Of a stretch of DNA of 64,000 nucleotides, positions 42,133 through 50,974 are shown one piece after another. Source of the stretch: Clostridia bacterium (lineage in GTDB: Bacteria > Bacillota > Clostridia > Oscillospirales > Acutalibacteraceae); NCBI GenBank assembly GCA_024404095.1, contig JAKSQO010000010.1:1-64000 (forward strand), in the 5' to 3' direction. The translations under genes were made by a program, and so were the position numbers. Every line of letters begins with the position of its first letter. Position 1 is the stretch's first letter. The notes under the pieces were generated by a model. It was not told the origin of the DNA. It saw only the letters and a list, made by a program, of their open reading frames with translations, and ran no database searches.

Positions 42133-43284
42133 ATGAAAGCTTTTCTCTCTTTTCTGCTCGCATTACTTCAGTTCAATTTTGTAGGCATTTTCGGTGTTTC
42201 GGATAAGAACCTCGGAAATGTCGAAAAAAACATTGACAACTACAACTATGTTCTCGGCACTCAGGCAATATGTCCGAGCTACAAATTCACAAAGCAATCC
42301 GACTTATCTGAACTCGGCGGACGCATTCTTGCGATGGGTTCAAATATGATTAAAATTGAAACAGGTGATACCGCCGTTCACAAGCTTCTTGACGAGTACG
42401 GCGATCAGTTCAAGTACGTGTTTATGTGGTATCGCAAGTACAATCTTCATCAGGCCGTTTTCTATGACGGACTCAGTGAGGAAGAAAAGCAGGAGGATTA
42501 CAATGCCTGCTACAACTTTGCGAAAACTCTTCTTGAAAAGTATAACGGCTCAGGCATAGAGTTCTATATCGGCAACTGGGAGACAGACTGGTATTATATC
42601 AACGGCTACGATGTTAACGTCAAAAAAGTTGATGACACGGTTACCAAAGCTATGATTGAATGGATAAACAACCGTCAGAAAGCTATTGACGATGCGAAGC
42701 GTGACACAGAGTACAGCAATGTTGAGGTATGGGGTTATCTTGAGGTCAACCGCACACAGGATGCATTTAACAAAAACTATGACCGTGTTGTAAACAATGT
42801 TCTTCCCTATGCGAATGTCGACTACGTTTCATATTCAGCATACGATTGCCAGAAGCTTTCCGCAACGAAAATCCGTAAAACTATCAACAAGATAAACAAG
42901 CTTCTTCCCGAAAAAGATAACATACCGGGTTCAAGAGTGTTTATCGGTGAATTTGCAAGACCGGCAAGTGATTTCAATTACGATGACGAGGCATACACAA
43001 AGGCAAATCTTGAAATCCTTTCAAAGTTCCTCAGATGCAACGTAAAGTTTATTCTGTTCTGGCAGATGTACTGCAACGAAAAGCCTGCCGACGGTCGTTG
43101 TAAGGGTTACTGGCTTGTTGACGATAACGGAAACGAAACCGCTCTTTATAAAGCATTGCAGAGTATGCTCGCACAGGGGCACAATTATGTTGAAGAATAT
43201 CAGCAGAAGCACGGTGAGCTTCCGTCAGAGGCAAATTACAGAGCTTATCTGCGTACACTTCCAGAGCTTTACTCATTAAAATAA
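42133..43284 (+). CDS. Secreted TIM-barrel glycosidase candidate
   Basis: Protein of 383 residues with a short N-terminal hydrophobic segment (AFLSFLLALLQFNFVGIFG). Two Glu-containing stretches resemble the acid/base and nucleophile strands of clan GH-A barrels: EFYIGNWETDWYY (about 140) and RVFIGEFARPASD (about 275), with ILFWQMYCNE as the closing strand-8 type tryptophan. No known family can be named with certainty. Conserved spacing of the two Glu (about 135 residues) supports hydrolase function on an extracellular polysaccharide. Confidence 0.6.
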   Translation: MKAFLSFLLALLQFNFVGIFGVSDKNLGNVEKNIDNYNYVLGTQAICPSYKFTKQSDLSELGGRILAMGSNMIKIETGDTAVHKLLDEYGDQFKYVFMWYRKYNLHQAVFYDGLSEEEKQEDYNACYNFAKTLLEKYNGSGIEFYIGNWETDWYYINGYDVNVKKVDDTVTKAMIEWINNRQKAIDDAKRDTEYSNVEVWGYLEVNRTQDAFNKNYDRVVNNVLPYANVDYVSYSAYDCQKLSATKIRKTINKINKLLPEKDNIPGSRVFIGEFARPASDFNYDDEAYTKANLEILSKFLRCNVKFILFWQMYCNEKPADGRCKGYWLVDDNGNETALYKALQSMLAQGHNYVEEYQQKHGELPSEANYRAYLRTLPELYSLK

Positions 43285-43381
43285 AGCTTATTGAATGGCG
43301 CATTAGTTTTTTCAAAAATATAGTGACTTTTTTGTGATTTATTTTATAATTGATATATTATGTTAAACAGGAGAGTAAAAA

Positions 43382-44107
43382 ATGGCAGAACAGAAAAAAG
43401 ATTACAGCAAGCTTGTTAAAGCTTTGCAGATTGCAACAGGTATCCTTATGGTCGGGCTTGTCATTGTTGCAATAATTTTGATTCAGAAATACAACATTAA
43501 GGTTTCAAACATCAAAAATCTCAGTGCAATTTTAAATGAACAGTTTGGTAACGGAGCTTTAATTCTCTCCGCTATTATGATTGGCATTACCGTTGTCAAG
43601 AGCTTTGCTCTTGTATTCCCGCCCGCAGTTGTTTTCTCAATTACCGCATATGTACTTCCAAATCCGTTCATCGCTTTTGTAGTGAATTTCATCGGAATGG
43701 TACTTTCGCTGATGATTCCTTATTTCCTCGGAAAATTCACAGGCGCAGGAATGGTTGATACTTTATCAGGTAAGTTCAAAGCAATCAAAAAAATTGATGA
43801 CTTTGCAGGAACAAACGAAGTGGCTCTGACAGCGATTTTCAAATTCGCAGGCATTCTTCCCGGTGACCTTTCAAGCCTTCTCTTCGGAGCAATGAACATT
43901 TCATTCAAGAACTATATGATTGGCTGCACAATCGGCAATCTTCCCCTTGTTCTTGTTTATACAGCATTCGGCTATGTTTTGAAAAATGTCGGTGAAAAGC
44001 CCTGGGTTGCCGCAATTCCGATTGCAGTAATAATTCTTTTCCTTTTCATCGCAAGTCTGCTGACTAAGAAAATGATTTCTGACAATAAGAAAAAACAGAG
44101 TGCGTAA
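43382..44107 (+). CDS. TVP38/TMEM64-family (DedA-like) membrane protein
   Basis: Integral membrane protein of 241 residues with about six helices and the SNARE-associated/VTT core: GKFTGAGMVDTLSGKF, FAGILPGDLSSLLFGAMNISFKNYMIGCTIGNLP (about 150-190). Homologues include lipid scramblases and bactoprenyl-phosphate recyclers, so a role in membrane lipid movement is possible but not shown. CAGGAGAG start. A weak promoter may lie at about 43335-43365. Monocistronic, followed by a terminator. Confidence 0.85.
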   Translation: MAEQKKDYSKLVKALQIATGILMVGLVIVAIILIQKYNIKVSNIKNLSAILNEQFGNGALILSAIMIGITVVKSFALVFPPAVVFSITAYVLPNPFIAFVVNFIGMVLSLMIPYFLGKFTGAGMVDTLSGKFKAIKKIDDFAGTNEVALTAIFKFAGILPGDLSSLLFGAMNISFKNYMIGCTIGNLPLVLVYTAFGYVLKNVGEKPWVAAIPIAVIILFLFIASLLTKKMISDNKKKQSA

Positions 44108-44113
44108 TTATTC

Positions 44114-44147
44114 AATCCGATTGGTTTTTATCAATCGGATTTTTTAT
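44114..44147 (+). terminator. Terminator after the TVP38 gene
   Basis: AATCCGATTG / CAATCGGATT hairpin with T run, directly followed by the next promoter. Confidence 0.88.
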
Positions 44148-44175
44148 TGCAATTCTTCATAGTATAGTTTACAAT
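44147..44175 (+). promoter_or_regulatory. Promoter of the hydroxyacid dehydrogenase pair
   Basis: TTGCAA (44147-44152) and TACAAT (44170-44175), spacing 17. Confidence 0.55.
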
Positions 44176-44205
44176 AAAAACAGATTATTTTTCGAGGTAA
44201 TGAGC

Positions 44206-45216
44206 ATGAAACCAAAAGGAATTTATATGGGAACGCATGAAGCAATATGCAATGCTTTCTCTGACGAAATACAGAAAAAGATTTCCGAAAAGCTTGACAT
44301 TCTGCCGACATTTTACAGCGCAGATTTTTTCAAGGAGCAGTCGGATTTATCTGAGTTAAAAGACGTCGAATACATTTTCTCAACCTGGGGTATTGCTAAG
44401 CTTGATGAAGCAACACTTGAAAGAATAATGCCGAAGCTCAAAGCGGTTTTCTATGCGGCAGGCACAGTTCAGCAGTTTGCAAGACCGTTTATGAATCGCG
44501 GAGTAAAAATTTTCTCTGCGTGGGGAGCGAATGCAGTTCCTGTTGCCGAGGTTACAGCTTCAGAAATTCTGCTTGCCAACAAAGGCTTTTTCCAGACGCT
44601 TCACCGCGGTGGAAGCAGTACATGGACGGAGCACGATTGTGCTAAGCCTCACCCCGGTAATTACAACACAAACGTCGGAATTATCGGTGCAGGAATGATT
44701 GGCACACTTGTAATAAAAGCGTTAAAAAACTACAAGCTGAACATAAAGGTTTTTGACCCGTTTATGAGCGATGAGCGTGCAAATGAGCTGGGCGTCAAAA
44801 AGGTCAGCTCCCTCCCTCAGCTTTTCAGCGAGTGTCACGTCATTTCCAATCACCTCGCCAACAACGATAAAACGGTCGGCATAATTGATAAATCCTGCTT
44901 TGACAGAATGGACAACAGCGCAGTTTTCATCAACACTGGCAGAGGCAGACAGGTTGTTGAAGGTGATATGATAGCTGCACTTAAAGATGTGTCTACACGC
45001 TGCGCAGTGCTTGATGTTACATATCCCGAGCCGCCCGAGGAAGGCAGTGAGCTTTACACAATGCCGAATGTTTTTCTCACACCGCATATGGCAGGCTCTA
45101 TCGGCAACGAGGTTCAGCGCATGGGCGAATATATGTATGACGAATTTACTGCATTTATTGATGGTCAGCCGACAAAGTATATGGTGACTGAAAAAATGCT
45201 TGAAACAATGGCTTAA
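44206..45216 (+). CDS. D-2-hydroxyacid dehydrogenase family protein
   Basis: NAD-dependent dehydrogenase of 336 residues. The Rossmann motif VGIIGAGMIGTLVIKAL is at about 155-172; catalytic Arg is in INTGRGRQV near 245, Glu in VTYPEPPEEG near 275 and His in LTPHMAGS near 293, the usual Arg-Glu-His triad. ATG 44206 is used because GAGG is eight bases upstream; the first ATG (44200) is too near. Followed after 13 bases by a sugar isomerase gene. Substrate may be a sugar-derived 2-keto acid. Confidence 0.87.
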   Translation: MKPKGIYMGTHEAICNAFSDEIQKKISEKLDILPTFYSADFFKEQSDLSELKDVEYIFSTWGIAKLDEATLERIMPKLKAVFYAAGTVQQFARPFMNRGVKIFSAWGANAVPVAEVTASEILLANKGFFQTLHRGGSSTWTEHDCAKPHPGNYNTNVGIIGAGMIGTLVIKALKNYKLNIKVFDPFMSDERANELGVKKVSSLPQLFSECHVISNHLANNDKTVGIIDKSCFDRMDNSAVFINTGRGRQVVEGDMIAALKDVSTRCAVLDVTYPEPPEEGSELYTMPNVFLTPHMAGSIGNEVQRMGEYMYDEFTAFIDGQPTKYMVTEKMLETMA

Positions 45217-45229
45217 AGAGGGTTTTATT

Positions 45230-45994
45230 TTGATTAAAACAGGACTTGTGTCAATCAGCTTCCGCGGTCTTTCGTGCGAAGCAATCATTGATATTACAAA
45301 AAAATGCGGACTTGACGGAATCGAATGGGGCGGTGATGTCCACGTTCCGCCGAACAATCCCGAAAACGCAAAACGGGTATCAGAACTTACCGAAGCCGCA
45401 GGGCTTTGCACCTCGGCTTACGGCTCATATTACAAAGCAGGAACACACGGCGACAATTACAAAGCAGAATTCAGAAAAATTCTCGACACAGCCGTAATTC
45501 TTGAAGCTCCGATAATCAGAATCTGGGCAGGCAACACGGCAAGTGCTGAAATCTCTGAAAAAACGCGTGCTCAGATAACCGAAGAATGTATGGAGCTTGC
45601 AAAAATGGCTGACGAAAAAGGCATAAAAATTGCCTTTGAATGTCACCGCAATACGCTGACTGACGATTATCACTCTTCACTCAGACTGATGCGTGAAACT
45701 AACTGCGATAATCTGCTGATGTACTGGCAGCCAAACGAAACAAAAACATATGATTACAATATGACTGCGCTTAATAATCTGATGCCGTACCTTACAAACG
45801 TGCACGTTTTCAACTGGCCCGAGCCGAATTGCAGAAAACCGCTTTGTGAGGCGGAAACTGAATGGACCAGCTACATTTCTGTAATCGGCAAAGACAACGG
45901 AGAACATTGGTGTTCTATTGAATTTGTTCCAGACAACCAACCCGAAACACTTTTCAATGAGGCAAAAATGCTTAACAAACTGATACTAAAATAA
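45230..45994 (+). CDS. Sugar phosphate isomerase/epimerase (AP-endonuclease 2-like barrel)
   Basis: TIM-barrel protein of 254 residues of the xylose-isomerase-like family. Metal ligands are suggested by Glu in GIEWGGDVHV, IRIWAG, IAFECHRNT (Glu-x-His), MYWQPNE and VHVFNW, and Glu in CSIEFVPDN. The likely start is TTG 45230, placed seven bases after AGAGGG; an upstream in-frame ATG would overlap the dehydrogenase gene. Forms an operon with the hydroxyacid dehydrogenase. Exact sugar unknown. Confidence 0.83.
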   Translation: MIKTGLVSISFRGLSCEAIIDITKKCGLDGIEWGGDVHVPPNNPENAKRVSELTEAAGLCTSAYGSYYKAGTHGDNYKAEFRKILDTAVILEAPIIRIWAGNTASAEISEKTRAQITEECMELAKMADEKGIKIAFECHRNTLTDDYHSSLRLMRETNCDNLLMYWQPNETKTYDYNMTALNNLMPYLTNVHVFNWPEPNCRKPLCEAETEWTSYISVIGKDNGEHWCSIEFVPDNQPETLFNEAKMLNKLILK

Positions 45995-46005
45995 AACAAT
46001 GTCCG

Positions 46006-46034
46006 TTGACTTGATGTCAAATACGTGATAAAAT
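46006..46034 (+). promoter_or_regulatory. Promoter of the secreted phosphoesterase gene
   Basis: TTGACT (46006-46011) and TAAAAT (46029-46034), spacing 17, about 32 bases before the start. Confidence 0.7.
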
Positions 46035-46065
46035 AAATCCATAAATTAAGGGAGGTTTTACTTTG

Positions 46066-47283
46066 ATGAAAAAAGTATTATCAGTTATCCTTGCAGTTAT
46101 TATGCTTGTTTCATGCACGGCTATTTCTTTTGCCGCTGACAGCAAATCAACTGCATTGCAGTTTAACAAAGACGGAAAGTTTAAAATTCTCATTTTTGCA
46201 GATATTCAGGACGGATATCCGATGGAAGATGATTTAATTGCATTTATGAATCAGGCTCTTGACAAGGCTCAGCCGGATTTTGTTGTTTTCCTTGGCGACA
46301 ATGTAATGGGTCCCAAGTCCATTCCGGGTGATGTTGATGAATATGTCAAAGGTTTTGACCAGGCACTCGCTCCCCTCATTGAGCGTGAAATTCCGTTCAG
46401 CTTTGTATTCGGCAATCACGATGATGAAACAATGCCGAGCCTTACAAAAGAGCAGATGCTTGAAATCTATCAGAGATATGACGGATGCCTTGCATACGAT
46501 GCAGATCCCGAGCTTCACGGCACAGCAACACACAACCTTGAAGTTCTTTCAAGTGACGGCACACACACCGCATTCAACATGTGGTTTATGGACAGCGGTG
46601 ACTATGTTTTTGACGAGAACGGCGAAAAGCTCCACTATGACTGCGTTCGCAAGGATCAGATAGAATGGTATGAGCAGACAAGCAAAGCTCTTGAAGAAAA
46701 GAACGGCGCACCTGTTCCCTCATTTATGTTCCAGCACATTGTTCCCGCTGATGTAGCTCAGCAGGTTATGGTTACTCTCCCCTTCCATATCGGTGACCTT
46801 GCTCATTACGATATGGACGACGGCACAGCTGTTACATATCTTCCTAATATCTTCGGCTTCAAAGCGGGTATGGTTGGCGAAGGTCTTTGCCCCTCAACAG
46901 AAAACGACGGTCAGTGGGATGCAATTTCAGAGCGTGGTGACGTTCTCGCCTGCTTCTTCGGTCACGACCACAAGAACACATATCAGGCACGAGTAAAGGG
47001 CGTTGACGCTATCAATGTTCCCGGCACAACCTTCCGTTCATACAGCAGTAAGATTCATCAGGGCTGTATGGTGCTTACTCTTGATGAGAAAGACCTCAGC
47101 AAATATGAGCAGGAAACATATTACGTTACAAGTCTTGCACTTGAAAAGGGTTCAGAACTTCCGAACCTCTCACGTTCAAAGGCTAACTACGGTTTCTATG
47201 AATTCCTCCGCATCTTCCTTAAGGTTCTTCTTACACCCTTCAAGATGCTTGCAAATGTCCCCGGAAAAATCATTTACGGTTAA
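46066..47283 (+). CDS. Exported calcineurin-like phosphoesterase
   Basis: Protein of 405 residues with a signal peptide (MKKVLSVILAVIMLVSCTAISFAADS; Cys at position 17 might also suit lipid attachment). Motifs: FADIQDGYP in place of DxH (His replaced by Gln), LGDNVMGP, FGNHDDE, FQHIVPAD and CFFGHDHKN. The C-terminal 35 residues are amphipathic/hydrophobic (YEFLRIFLKVLLTPFKML). Homologous to the cytoplasmic enzyme at 38967-40028. ATG 46066 has GGGAGG upstream; a TTG immediately before is less likely. Probably releases phosphate outside the cell. Confidence 0.83.
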   Translation: MKKVLSVILAVIMLVSCTAISFAADSKSTALQFNKDGKFKILIFADIQDGYPMEDDLIAFMNQALDKAQPDFVVFLGDNVMGPKSIPGDVDEYVKGFDQALAPLIEREIPFSFVFGNHDDETMPSLTKEQMLEIYQRYDGCLAYDADPELHGTATHNLEVLSSDGTHTAFNMWFMDSGDYVFDENGEKLHYDCVRKDQIEWYEQTSKALEEKNGAPVPSFMFQHIVPADVAQQVMVTLPFHIGDLAHYDMDDGTAVTYLPNIFGFKAGMVGEGLCPSTENDGQWDAISERGDVLACFFGHDHKNTYQARVKGVDAINVPGTTFRSYSSKIHQGCMVLTLDEKDLSKYEQETYYVTSLALEKGSELPNLSRSKANYGFYEFLRIFLKVLLTPFKMLANVPGKIIYG

Positions 47284-47290
47284 AATTATG

Positions 47291-47323
47291 AATACGGCTG
47301 AGCAATTCAGCCGTATTTTTATT
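47291..47323 (+). terminator. Terminator of the exported phosphoesterase
   Basis: AATACGGCTGA / TCAGCCGTATT hairpin followed by T residues. Confidence 0.85.
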
Positions 47324-47349
47324 GCAATATAAATTTAATCTGATATAAT
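47322..47349 (+). promoter_or_regulatory. Promoter of the Gfo/Idh/MocA gene
   Basis: TTGCAA (47322-47327) and TATAAT (47344-47349), spacing 16. Confidence 0.6.
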
Positions 47350-47393
47350 AGCAATGAACGGAGTTCAAATTACCGTTAAAGGAGTTTAAAATT

Positions 47394-48455
47394 ATGAAAA
47401 AATGGCGAGTAGCACTTATCGGCAACGGCGGAATATGCAAGGGTTGTCACCTTAACGAATACCTTACTGACGACAGACTTGAGGTTGCGGCAGTATGCGA
47501 CATCATTGAAGAAAGAGCGCAGTTCCTTAAGGACAATTACTTCCCGAATGCTGATGTTTACACAGATTACAAAGAGCTTTTAAAGGATGAAACAATCGAC
47601 TCGGTTGACATCTGCACACCCAACTATCTTCATTCGATTATTGCTGTTGAGGCTTTTAAAGCAGGCAAGCACGTTTTTTGTGAGAAGCCCGACGCAATCA
47701 ATGTTGAGGAAGTTCTCAAAATGGATGAAGCCGCTAAAAAAGCAGGCAAAACCCTTATGGTTATGAGAAATAACCGCCACGTCGACATTTCAAAATATGC
47801 AAAAAAATACATAGCAAGCGGTAAAATGGGAGACATCTACTGCGGTCGCTGCGGCTGGCAGAGAAGACGCGGTATTCCCGGCAAGGGCGGCTGGTTCACC
47901 ACAAAAGAGCAATCGGGCGGCGGTCCGCTGATTGACCTCGGTGTTCACCTTATCGACCTTTCAATCTGGCTTATGGGCAACCCCACACCCGTTTCAGTTT
48001 CCGGCAACACCTTCAGCAAGTTCGCAGACAACGACCTCAGCGACTCCGCTAACTCCGATTTCGGAGACAAAAACTCAGAGGGCACATTTGACGTTGAGGA
48101 CCTCGCAATGGGCATGATTCGTTTTGACAACGGCGCTATTCTTCAGATTGAGTTCAGCTGGGCTTCAAACATCAAGGAAGAGTCTCGTTTTGTTGAGCTT
48201 CGCGGCTCAAAGGCAGGACTTACATGGAAGGACGGCAAGCTCGAAATTTACACAGAGGAAGAGGGGGAGCTTGTTGATATCATCCCGACTAAGCTCAGCG
48301 AAAAAGACGGACACGGCAGGAACCTCAAACACTTCTACGATGTTGTTATCGAGGGTGCTAAGCCCGACTTCGAGCCACAGCAGGGCATTGATATGATTAA
48401 GATTCTCTGCGCTATGTATGAAAGCGCAAAGCAGGGCAAGGAAATCGCTCTTTAA
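47394..48455 (+). CDS. Gfo/Idh/MocA-family oxidoreductase
   Basis: NAD(P)-dependent sugar oxidoreductase of 353 residues. N-terminal Rossmann fold with ALIGNGGICKGCHL, DICTPNYLHS and the family signature CEKPDA (about 98-103, Lys catalytic). The C-terminal alpha/beta domain includes GGGPLIDLGVHLIDLSIWLMG with Asp and His of the active site near 180-190. AAAGGAGTTT start. It stands alone, convergent with a GH127 gene. Inositol, glucose-type or N-acetyl sugars are possible substrates. Confidence 0.9.
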   Translation: MKKWRVALIGNGGICKGCHLNEYLTDDRLEVAAVCDIIEERAQFLKDNYFPNADVYTDYKELLKDETIDSVDICTPNYLHSIIAVEAFKAGKHVFCEKPDAINVEEVLKMDEAAKKAGKTLMVMRNNRHVDISKYAKKYIASGKMGDIYCGRCGWQRRRGIPGKGGWFTTKEQSGGGPLIDLGVHLIDLSIWLMGNPTPVSVSGNTFSKFADNDLSDSANSDFGDKNSEGTFDVEDLAMGMIRFDNGAILQIEFSWASNIKEESRFVELRGSKAGLTWKDGKLEIYTEEEGELVDIIPTKLSEKDGHGRNLKHFYDVVIEGAKPDFEPQQGIDMIKILCAMYESAKQGKEIAL

Positions 48456-48463
48456 TAAGAATT

Positions 48464-48499
48464 ACCGCCGAAAAGGATTTTTCCTCTTCGGCGGTTTTA
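48464..48499. terminator. Shared terminator of convergent genes
   Basis: ACCGCCGAA / TTCGGCGGT inverted repeat between the oxidoreductase stop and the GH127 stop, with T runs on the plus side. Confidence 0.8.
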
Positions 48500-48501
48500 C
48501 G

Positions 48502-50220
48502 TTATTCTGCTTTAAACCAGACAGAAACAATGCTCTTGCCGTCCTGTCCTGCGGCGGCGTAATCGGTAAGGAGAAGCTTTCCGTCCGCTGTTTCGGCGAA
48601 AATACGGAGCTGTTCCCCTGCTTCGGGTTCGGCTATTTCATATTTTATATCGCCGTTTTCATCACGGATAAATTCTATTTGCTGTCCTGCTTTGTAGCTT
48701 CCTTTCGATTCGTCAGCCGCAAGAACAAAGCCACCGTAATTAAGTGATATTTTTCCGTTAAGCTGTTTTTCAACAAGTCTGTTTTCAACAGAAAGCTCAA
48801 TAACATCTCCGTCATTCCACACAGCGTCAATAACGGTAAATCCGTTTTCATTCTTAATCTCTTTACCGTCAGCGGATGCCGAAACAGTTGTATAAGCATC
48901 ACCGTTTGTAACTCTGACGCTGAATTTCTTACTCTCAGATAAGCTGAGGGTTATTTTTTTATCCTCAACTCTGACATCGGCATAGCTTGTTTTATAGCTG
49001 CCGTCAAGCAGATAATTTATGCTGATTCCGTCTTTGCTCTCAGTTACGGCAGTCAGCGGATAAAGCGCAAAACCTGCTGAGGCAATACAAGCACAGCAGC
49101 CGAAAAACGGACCGTCAGCAAACTGCTTGAAGCCGCCGATACCAAGTCCTCTTTTTGAGTCACAAAGCGGTGAATAGCTGTCAAAAAGAAGCCCTTTCAG
49201 ATATTCCTTCTTCTCATTGCTAAATTGGTCAAAGCCGTTAATATTTAATGAACCTGCAAGCGCATTCAGCGAAGCAAGTCGGATTGTATCAGCCAGACGT
49301 TTATCGCCTGTTGCCTTATAAAGTCTTGCGAAAAAGCGTATGAGCGTAACCGTAACGCAGGTTTCCTGCATAATTTTTCCTGTCGCCTCGGTCTGGCAAA
49401 CAGCTGAATTATCAAACAGCTCGTGCGTGCAGCCGCAGCTTCCGATTACAGTTACATCAGTTTCAAGCAATGCATCGGTAAACTTCTGAACAGCTTCAAG
49501 ATATTTCTTCTCTCCTGTAACCTCATAATATGCAAGCAAGCCTTCAAAAAAGCTCATCGTCTCGTAAGCTTTCTGCTCGGGGAACTGATACGGTGCCAGC
49601 CCGTTGAGAGCGCAGTCAATAAGACTTCCGTCAAAGCATCCGCCTGTTGAAATTATGTAACGGGCAAAGTCAAGATATTTCTCATTTTTGGTGTCTGTAT
49701 AAAGACGTACAAACGGTTCAAGGATGCTTGCCGCATTAACTCCGCCCCAGAATCTGCCTGTGCGCAGTATATCTTTTTTGCCCTCGCCTATTCTGTCAAC
49801 AATATAATCCGCATGAGCACAGAGAGCCTGCATTATTCTTCCTTTAAGCTCTTCATCCCCGCAGATATCATAGAAATGCTGAAGTCCCGTCATAACATAC
49901 TTGCGCGCCCACATATCCCAATCAAGGAATTCCGCATCCTCACGGTATGTACTGATTCTTCCGCTTTTTTCCTGCTTGGACAGCAGACCGTTTACCGCTT
50001 CAGTCAGCACTTCAAGCAATTCGGATGAACGTGTTACGCTGTAAACAAGACACGCACCTCGCATCATCTTGCCCCAGTATTCGCCTCGCCAGCCTGCGTC
50101 CTGATTATCAATGCCGGTAGAGAAAACGCCAACGCACCTTTCCCACAGCTTTCGGTCGAGCAGCTGACGCTCGGTTATTATATCAAGATATTCTGCAAAT
50201 TTTCCGTTAATATTTATCAT
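48502..50220 (-). CDS. GH127-type beta-L-arabinofuranosidase family protein
   Basis: Cytoplasmic protein of 572 residues with an (alpha/alpha)6 barrel and C-terminal beta domains, like HypBA1-type enzymes. The zinc/cysteine catalytic features are visible: IMQETCVTVT (Glu-Thr-Cys, about 300) and GPFFGCCACIAS (paired Cys, about 385). Also GWRGEYWGKMMRG near 45 and FWGGVNAASIL near 165. ATG 50220 has AAAGGAG upstream; the longer upstream frame has no support. The family cleaves beta-L-arabinofuranosyl groups, but this member is diverged, so sugar specificity is uncertain. Starts 14 bases after a PHP-domain gene. Confidence 0.75.
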   Translation of the reverse strand: MININGKFAEYLDIITERQLLDRKLWERCVGVFSTGIDNQDAGWRGEYWGKMMRGACLVYSVTRSSELLEVLTEAVNGLLSKQEKSGRISTYREDAEFLDWDMWARKYVMTGLQHFYDICGDEELKGRIMQALCAHADYIVDRIGEGKKDILRTGRFWGGVNAASILEPFVRLYTDTKNEKYLDFARYIISTGGCFDGSLIDCALNGLAPYQFPEQKAYETMSFFEGLLAYYEVTGEKKYLEAVQKFTDALLETDVTVIGSCGCTHELFDNSAVCQTEATGKIMQETCVTVTLIRFFARLYKATGDKRLADTIRLASLNALAGSLNINGFDQFSNEKKEYLKGLLFDSYSPLCDSKRGLGIGGFKQFADGPFFGCCACIASAGFALYPLTAVTESKDGISINYLLDGSYKTSYADVRVEDKKITLSLSESKKFSVRVTNGDAYTTVSASADGKEIKNENGFTVIDAVWNDGDVIELSVENRLVEKQLNGKISLNYGGFVLAADESKGSYKAGQQIEFIRDENGDIKYEIAEPEAGEQLRIFAETADGKLLLTDYAAAGQDGKSIVSVWFKAE

Positions 50221-50233
50221 AAAGATTCTCCTT

Positions 50234-50914
50234 TTATTCTCCGAGATAAAGCTTATAATCTCCGCTTTTGAGCATCTGTGCAAGCTCGAATGAATCCGCA
50301 ATCCGTCGATTACAGGCTATTCCGTATCGCACATCCTGATTTTCTGCGTGAGCATCTGAGCCTGCGCTTATAAGCAATCCGTTCTTTTCCGCATACGCTT
50401 CGGCACGTATGTTTTCGTCACCCTTGTTGCACACATTATATGTTTCAAATCCGTCAAGAAATTCAATTGGCAGATTCTCATTCGGATTAGTCACATATGA
50501 CCTGTCACGGTAGGGATGCGCCTGGAAAACAAGACCGCCAAACTCACGCACAAGGCGGCTGATTGTTTCAAGCTCGTGGTTGCGCAACTCGGGATGAGCA
50601 TAGAGAAATTCAGGTGTAATACCGTACAGCAAAACCTCTTTGCCGTTTCCGATATGCTCCTCTATGCCAAAGATAACGTCAAAATCTTCCTCTTCGCCCG
50701 CCTTTTTTGCGGCAAGATAATCATTCTCGTAACAGCGAACAAATTCATCCCACGGCAGGTTTCGGTCAATTCCCGTATTGCCGCCGATAAAATGATTTGT
50801 CAGCACCATACCTGCAAATCCCGCCTTTTTCAACGCTCGGACAGTTTCGGCAGGATCACCTCGTCCGCAGGCACTGCACGGTGCCGTATGCTGATGCATT
50901 TCATAAATATACAT
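50234..50914 (-). CDS. PHP-domain metal-dependent phosphoesterase-like protein
   Basis: Protein of 226 residues. PHP metal ligands: EMHQHTAPCS (HxH) at the start, LTNHFIGG, FGIEEHIG, VFQAHPYRD and SAGSDAHAENQDVRYG near 190. Such proteins hydrolyse small phosphoesters or nucleotides. ATG 50914 follows CGGAGAAACACA; an upstream ATG eight codons earlier has no ribosome site. In operon with the GH127 gene. Confidence 0.82.
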   Translation of the reverse strand: MYIYEMHQHTAPCSACGRGDPAETVRALKKAGFAGMVLTNHFIGGNTGIDRNLPWDEFVRCYENDYLAAKKAGEEEDFDVIFGIEEHIGNGKEVLLYGITPEFLYAHPELRNHELETISRLVREFGGLVFQAHPYRDRSYVTNPNENLPIEFLDGFETYNVCNKGDENIRAEAYAEKNGLLISAGSDAHAENQDVRYGIACNRRIADSFELAQMLKSGDYKLYLGE

Positions 50915-50937
50915 TGTGTTTCTCCGTTTCATATTCA

Positions 50938-50967
50938 AAATGCCGATTCAGCACAGAATCGGCATTT
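50938..50967 (-). terminator. Hairpin after the cytidylate-kinase-like gene
   Basis: ATGCCGATTC / GAATCGGCAT inverted repeat between the kinase stop (50975) and the PHP gene start; the following T run is short. Confidence 0.65.
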
Positions 50968-50974
50968 ATCGGCT

